Below the pieces are notes generated by a model. It was not told the DNA's origin and searched no databases. It saw nothing but the letters and a program-made list of their open reading frames with translations. This document shows, in pieces, positions 6,401 to 9,798 of a stretch of 9,798 nucleotides of DNA; position 1 is the first letter of the stretch, and every line of letters begins with the position of its first letter. Both the position numbers and the translations under genes were made by a program. The DNA is from Hyphomicrobiaceae bacterium (GTDB lineage Bacteria; Pseudomonadota; Alphaproteobacteria; Rhizobiales; HXMU1428-3), in contig JANQQH010000094.1 of the NCBI GenBank assembly GCA_028285025.1, forward strand, positions 1-9,798, in the 5' to 3' direction.

Positions 6401-7132
6401 CTACTGGCAATTTACTTTAAACTTGCGCACCATAATGTTGTCAGTCTCATCCAACTCTTTAATTTTGTTGTAAGGGTCAACAACAGCATAAACAGTGACC
6501 GGATTGTCTTTAATCTCGGTTTTCAAAATGCCTTCTTCAATCAACCCTTGAGAGGCCCGGCGGACAAGAATGTAGGTTTCTTCTTTGTTCAAAGTGCCGG
6601 TTTGCTTGTTGCCAAGCTCTTGTTGAAACCTTCGAATGGCGCGGCGTGTAATCGGTCCTTTAATGCCATCAAAATCCTTTGGCCCATAGCCCAAAACAAA
6701 CAGCGCTTTTTGTTGGAACAAAACAGAAGTGGCATCAAAGTTAGTAATTCGTGTCACTTGTGGGGTAAAATTTCTCCCAGCTTTCACAGTGTTTTTACCC
6801 GCAGCAAAATCCTTGGTTTGAATCTCTCCCGGCGCAAAAGAATTAAGCCAGCGCACTTCATGCTTAATATCAAGCGCAGTTGGCACATAAACCGCTAAAA
6901 GCGGCGTTACCACCAAACGCTTTGCTCGCCCGCCGCCATCATTCTTAACAGCAATAACGCCCTTAAACATCGGCTCTCTGGCATTACAACCAACAAATTC
7001 AATGGTTGATTCTTCTTCAATAATAAACAGGTTCGGCAAATCTTTGCCCAAAGCAGAGGCGCTAGCCACACAAAGGCCACCAATAGCAATCAGGCCCGTA
7101 AGGTAAGTTTTTATTTCTGTGAGTGATGTCAT
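6401..7132 (-). CDS. Secreted protein with peptidoglycan-binding motif and CARDB-like segments
   Basis: The 243-aa product starts with a Sec-type signal peptide (hydrophobic core about residues 10-25, likely cleavage after ASASA near 27), so it is probably periplasmic. C21 is not in a lipobox. Residues 142-195 (LFVLGYGPKDFDGIKGPITRRAIRRFQQELG, then TGTLN) match a peptidoglycan-binding domain 1: DG..G..T..A...FQ..LG. Before it, residues 35-130 contain a beta-rich stretch with VKNDGGG and LNSFAPGE, resembling the early strands of a CARDB (Ig-like adhesion) domain. After it, VVDPYNKIKELDETDN (218-232) resembles the CARDB end. The mature chain has only two cysteines, C49 and C242, near its two ends. 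No catalytic motif is visible; envelope attachment is inferred. The start is supported by AAGGGAA 7 bases upstream. It has its own terminator and converges on phaC without an evident functional link. Confidence 0.82.
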   Translation of the reverse strand: MTSLTEIKTYLTGLIAIGGLCVASASALGKDLPNLFIIEEESTIEFVGCNAREPMFKGVIAVKNDGGGRAKRLVVTPLLAVYVPTALDIKHEVRWLNSFAPGEIQTKDFAAGKNTVKAGRNFTPQVTRITNFDATSVLFQQKALFVLGYGPKDFDGIKGPITRRAIRRFQQELGNKQTGTLNKEETYILVRRASQGLIEEGILKTEIKDNPVTVYAVVDPYNKIKELDETDNIMVRKFKVNCQ

Positions 7133-7147
7133 AACGAAATTCCCTTA

Positions 7148-7159
7148 AAACTTAAGTTT
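7148..7159. repeat. 12-bp palindrome next to the ribosome site of the secreted-protein gene
   Basis: AAACTTAAGTTT is a perfect 12-bp palindrome immediately upstream (on the minus strand) of the AAGGGAA ribosome site at 7140-7146. It could be an operator. It is AT-rich, so chance cannot be excluded. Confidence 0.35.
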
Positions 7160-7182
7160 CAAGCACCCTAAATTGTTTAATC

Positions 7183-7256
7183 TGAACGGGACATGAGCAA
7201 TGATGTCAGCTTTCTTTAATTTTATTGAAAGCCGTTCAATATTTGCCAGTGCAAAT
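7183..7256. promoter_or_regulatory. Cluster of nested inverted repeats in a divergent spacer
   Basis: TGAACGG (7183-7189) is an exact inverted match to CCGTTCA (7232-7238). Nested inside is GCTTTC (7209-7214) with GAAAGC (7227-7232). Directly after comes ATTTGC-cagt-GCAAAT (7241-7256), a perfect 6-bp hairpin with a 4-base loop. The cluster lies between the divergent genes starting at 7132 (-) and 7380 (+), where regulators would be expected to bind. No clear -35/-10 pair was found for either gene. Confidence 0.4.
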
Positions 7257-7379
7257 CCAAAACAGGATAATTTTGGCTCAACAACCGGGCAAATTTACGA
7301 AAAAAACAAGGCAATTGCTTTGGCGCTTTGAAATAAGATACGTTACGCAAGCAAAGAATGTTAAGAAAGGCAAGAAACC

Positions 7380-8042
7380 ATGCGCACAGTGGTCATAACC
7401 GGAGCCAATAAAGGAATAGGTCTAGCGTTGACAAAGCAGTATCAACAAGAGGGCGATAAGGTTATCGCAGCAGTGCGAAACTCTTCTGATGAGTTAGAAG
7501 CTTTAGGCGTCAAGGTCTATGAAAATGTTGATGTAACAAATGATGAGCAAGTTCTAGATTTTAAACGCCAGTTAGGTGACACCACCATAGATATCTTGTT
7601 TAACAATGCTGGCCAGTTAAGCAGTGAAGACATGCTCGACATGAATTATGACCGCATCCGTCAGCAATTTGAAGTTAATACCCTTGGCCCCTTACGCGTA
7701 ACCCATACATTAAGTCATCTGTTCACGCGCGGGGCAAAAATCGGCATTGTGTCATCTCGTGTGGGCTCCATGACAGATAATGGCGGGGGCGGCAATTATG
7801 GCTATCGGATTTCAAAAACAGCAGCAAATATGGTTGGCAAAAACCTATCAATTGATTTTGCACCGCGCGGCATCGGTGTTTATTTATTGCATCCAGGCTA
7901 TGTCTCAACACAAATGGTCAATTATAAAGGCCCGGTGCCCCCACAAGAGGCAGCAAAAGGATTAAAACAAGTGATGGATAAGTTAACCCTTGAACAAACC
8001 GGCACCTTCTGGCATGCCCAAGGGTATGAATTACCGTGGTGA
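7380..8042 (+). CDS. Short-chain dehydrogenase/reductase (C-factor-like SDR)
   Basis: A 220-aa classical SDR that oxidises or reduces a hydroxyl/carbonyl group using NAD(P). The Rossmann glycine motif TGANKGIG is at residues 7-14, NNAG at 75-78, the structural Asn at N100, the catalytic Ser in IVSSRVGS (S125/S126), and YRISK gives Y142 and K146. The PG motif follows the active site (HPGYVSTQM, 171-179). R33 after the second beta strand suggests, but does not prove, NADP(H) preference. The short length and closing WHAQGYELPW resemble the C-factor/CsgA-like subgroup. AGAAAGG (7364-7370) lies 9 bases before the ATG. It is not a recognisable PhaB (acetoacetyl-CoA reductase, about 240 aa) and its substrate is unknown. 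It is followed by a same-strand gene 117 bases later. Confidence 0.9.
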   Translation: MRTVVITGANKGIGLALTKQYQQEGDKVIAAVRNSSDELEALGVKVYENVDVTNDEQVLDFKRQLGDTTIDILFNNAGQLSSEDMLDMNYDRIRQQFEVNTLGPLRVTHTLSHLFTRGAKIGIVSSRVGSMTDNGGGGNYGYRISKTAANMVGKNLSIDFAPRGIGVYLLHPGYVSTQMVNYKGPVPPQEAAKGLKQVMDKLTLEQTGTFWHAQGYELPW

Positions 8043-8159
8043 AGATAAAATATAAAATCAATCTTTGCTTAAGGTTGTTCGCTATTGCGTTTCACGATTA
8101 AAAGAATAACTTTTATTGCATCTGACATGTAAGGACAAAAACCTTAGCCCGGAACAGAA

Positions 8160-8558
8160 ATGGAATTAACACCACAGCCGAAAAAACCAATCAGACGCGC
8201 CCTTTGGATCACAGCCGGTAGCATAGCATTATTATTAGGGCTCATCGGCATTCCATTGCCTTTATTGCCAACCACACCCTTTTTGTTGTTGGCCGCTTTT
8301 TGCTTTTCACAAAGTTCTGAACGCTTGCATAATTGGATTATGACTCACCCCAAATTGAGCCCACCGATTAAAAATTGGCATGCCCATGGGGCCATTTCCC
8401 CAAAGGCAAAATTTTTGGCTGGCCTTGCCATGGGCCTGGCTTTTTTAGCCAGTTTAGCCTTTGGGGCCCCTTTCTACGTGATAATAGTGCAGATAGTGGT
8501 GCTTATCGGAGTCAGTATCTTTATATTTACCCGCCCAAACCCACCTAATACTGAATAA
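8160..8558 (+). CDS. DUF454 (YbaN-type) small inner-membrane protein
   Basis: The 132-aa product matches the DUF454 family: GLIGIPLPLLPTTPFLLLAAFCFSQSSERLHNWI (27-60) carries the signature LPTTPF and the SS.RLHNW motif, followed by the family pattern W..HGAISPKAK (73-84). It has three likely membrane segments at about 13-34, 85-103 and 105-124. The biochemical role of this family is not established. The start is supported only by a weak GGA 6 bases upstream (8151-8153), but the reading frame and family fit are good. The preceding spacer contains a small TAAGG/CCTTA inverted repeat (8130-8146). It could be co-transcribed with the SDR gene, but the 117-base gap leaves this open. A terminator-like hairpin follows. 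Confidence 0.88.
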   Translation: MELTPQPKKPIRRALWITAGSIALLLGLIGIPLPLLPTTPFLLLAAFCFSQSSERLHNWIMTHPKLSPPIKNWHAHGAISPKAKFLAGLAMGLAFLASLAFGAPFYVIIVQIVVLIGVSIFIFTRPNPPNTE

Positions 8559-8599
8559 TCTGTTGAAAACATGGTATAGAATCTGTTGTCTTCGAAATA

Positions 8600-8633
8600 T
8601 TAAGTGTTGTCACTCAAGAACTTAACATTTTTT
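8600..8633 (+). terminator. Probable terminator after the DUF454 gene
   Basis: TTAAGT (8600-8605) is an exact inverted match to ACTTAA (8620-8625), with a smaller AGTG/CACT pairing inside, and CA plus six Ts (8628-8633) follows. It lies 42 bases after the stop codon. The stem is AT-rich, so strength is uncertain. Confidence 0.45.
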
Positions 8634-8640
8634 CACGAGC

Positions 8641-8685
8641 CTAGGGCCTGTTGACGCCTTAACCTTGAAAATCAACAGGCCCTAG
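8641..8685. repeat. Perfect 14-bp inverted repeat with CTAG ends (MITE-like or IS-remnant candidate)
   Basis: CTAGGGCCTGTTGA (8641-8654) and TCAACAGGCCCTAG (8672-8685) are exact inverted copies around a 17-base centre. CTAG at both outer ends is itself palindromic, so it can be read as a 4-bp target duplication around a 37-bp element with 10-bp ends GGCCTGTTGA. It is much more GC-rich than its surroundings. Alternatively it is a strong mRNA-stabilising hairpin or terminator, although no T-run follows. Its mobile origin is inference. Confidence 0.55.
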
Positions 8686-8726
8686 TCAATACAGCATTAA
8701 ATCCGCAGACTGGATTGATCAAGAAG

Positions 8727-9798
8727 ATGAAGCAGATTGACTATCAGCAAACTGACAGCATGGCGATGAACCAGCAACACGCCATTGACCGCTTGCTAAG
8801 CGGGAAATCATCTTGGAACCAATGGGCCAAGGCCCTATTGGCCGAAAAACTTGAGCTAATTGCACAAGGTAAGTGGCAAATTGAGCGGGTTTGGGATCAA
8901 AATTTAAATGCCATCATTACCAAAAGTGAGATAGCCGAAACACAAGATTGGCTTAATCGTGCCCGGATTGATTTTTCAAATCTCGTCTTCACCAGCAAAG
9001 TCAAAGATTATCTGGACAATCAAGCCAATCCCAATCAGCCCGCCCCGATCAGGCCCAACAATGTGATTGTCTTTGAAGGCGAACATATCGACTTTAAAGG
9101 CTTTATCTTTCCGAGCAATGTCCTGTTTAACAATTGTAATTTTAAAGCCAACATCAATTTTAATCAGAGCCAGTTCATAAGTGATGCTTGGTTTCAACAT
9201 GCGGTATTTGAAAGTCAGGCCACATTTAACCAAACCAATTTTGAAGGCGATGCTTGGTTTAACGAAACTGTTTTTAAAAAGGGCGTGCAGATAAAAGGCG
9301 TCACGTTTCATTTGAGCGCCTGGTTTAACAAGGCACGTTTTGGCAAAAAGTTGCACTGCACAAACTGTTTGTTTAAAACTGACGCCTGGTTCCAGGAAGC
9401 CACATTCAAGGGCCGCGTTTTATTCCAAGATATATTTTTTAAAAATGACTTGAGCCTGAGTGAAGCAGTCTTTAAAGCCCGTAGCTTTTTCAAAAGCATT
9501 GAGTTTCAAGGCCCAGCAAATTTTAAAGAAACATGCTTTTCCAGCCGGACTTTATTTCAAGACTGCTGGTTTCATAAACAGGCTGTGTTTAATCAAAGTG
9601 ATTTTGCCGGCTATGCAATCTTTACTCAAGTGCGGTTTAAACAAACGGCAAGTTTTAAAGCCTTTCATAGTGCCAAAGGCTTTACCATCGAACAAGTTGA
9701 GTTTACCAATCAGGTGCCCAACTTCCGCCAAGCCTTGTTTAGCCAGCCTGCCAGGATCAAAGATGTAGACATCATACCAGCGCCCAAACGCACCCGCT
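8727..9798 (+). CDS. Pentapeptide-repeat (11-residue unit) protein, 3' end beyond window
   Basis: The frame stays open from 8727 to the window edge (357 codons, no stop), so the gene is partial. The N-terminus has HAIDRLLSGKSSWNQWA (18-34), the LL.G...WN.W motif I recall preceding repeats in pentapeptide proteins. From about residue 116 to 349 phenylalanines recur with alternating 5- and 6-residue spacing, an 11-residue unit of the form F..A.F...A.F seen in the Pentapeptide_3-type group, expected to fold as a right-handed quadrilateral beta helix. DAWF occurs at 153-156, 175-178 and 219-222, and SAWF at 197-200. Cysteines (138, 211, 214, 270, 280) lie mostly in core-like positions. No signal peptide or membrane segment is visible in the part seen. 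The start is uncertain: ATG 8727 has only an adjacent AAGAAG; ATG 8760 and 8766 are alternatives. Its function is unknown. Confidence 0.85.
   Translation, partial: MKQIDYQQTDSMAMNQQHAIDRLLSGKSSWNQWAKALLAEKLELIAQGKWQIERVWDQNLNAIITKSEIAETQDWLNRARIDFSNLVFTSKVKDYLDNQANPNQPAPIRPNNVIVFEGEHIDFKGFIFPSNVLFNNCNFKANINFNQSQFISDAWFQHAVFESQATFNQTNFEGDAWFNETVFKKGVQIKGVTFHLSAWFNKARFGKKLHCTNCLFKTDAWFQEATFKGRVLFQDIFFKNDLSLSEAVFKARSFFKSIEFQGPANFKETCFSSRTLFQDCWFHKQAVFNQSDFAGYAIFTQVRFKQTASFKAFHSAKGFTIEQVEFTNQVPNFRQALFSQPARIKDVDIIPAPKRTR

Noticed and set aside
7380..8042. SDR as PhaB acetoacetyl-CoA reductase
   Set aside because: It is shorter than PhaB, lacks its typical sequence around the active site, ends like C-factor-type SDRs, and is separated from phaC by an opposing gene.
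8976..9768. Three repeat-looking frames (two minus, one plus) in the right-hand region
   Set aside because: They are other-frame readings of the pentapeptide-repeat gene; their apparent periodicity is inherited from its repeated codons.
9150..9798. CRISPR array or tandem DNA repeat suggested by recurring TTT-rich words
   Set aside because: The repetition is at the protein level with 15- and 18-base codon spacing and divergent DNA; there are no identical direct repeats with unique spacers.

Overview
The window most likely comes from an alphaproteobacterium, probably a marine or aquatic one. The evidence is moderate-to-low GC content, AT-rich spacers, and alphaproteobacterial-looking versions of a class I PHA synthase, an intracellular PHB depolymerase, a phasin_2-type phasin and a short/medium-chain acyl-CoA ligase. 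Taxonomy is inferred from protein style only; there is no rRNA or other marker here.

Layout. Positions 145-1773 (+) encode an AMP-forming acyl-CoA synthetase, followed by a probable terminator and a long AT-rich leader. A small phasin (2135-2533, +) then converges on the PHB depolymerase phaZ (2567-3862, -). phaZ and the PHA synthase phaC (4479-6302, +) are divergent, separated by about 600 bases of very AT-rich DNA with several inverted repeats. phaC converges on a secreted protein (6401-7132, -) that has a peptidoglycan-binding motif embedded in a CARDB-like frame. A 247-base divergent spacer with nested inverted repeats separates it from a short-chain dehydrogenase (7380-8042, +). Then come a DUF454/YbaN-type membrane protein (8160-8558, +), a terminator-like hairpin and a perfect 14-bp inverted repeat flanked by CTAG. 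The last gene is a long pentapeptide-repeat protein that runs off the right edge (8727 to beyond 9798, +).

How the genes fit together. The left two thirds form a polyhydroxyalkanoate (carbon storage granule) region. PhaC polymerises hydroxyacyl-CoA, the phasin coats the granule, PhaZ mobilises the polymer, and the acyl-CoA ligase may feed or recycle acyl-CoA. The order (phasin> <phaZ phaC>) lets synthesis and degradation be controlled from one shared intergenic region. The right third is a mixed set of envelope, redox and repeat-protein genes with no obvious shared pathway.

Novelty. I see no complete undescribed system. The points most worth a second look are the structured phaZ/phaC spacer, the CTAG-flanked palindrome, the interrupted CARDB/peptidoglycan-binding architecture, and the regular 11-residue repeat protein at the right edge.
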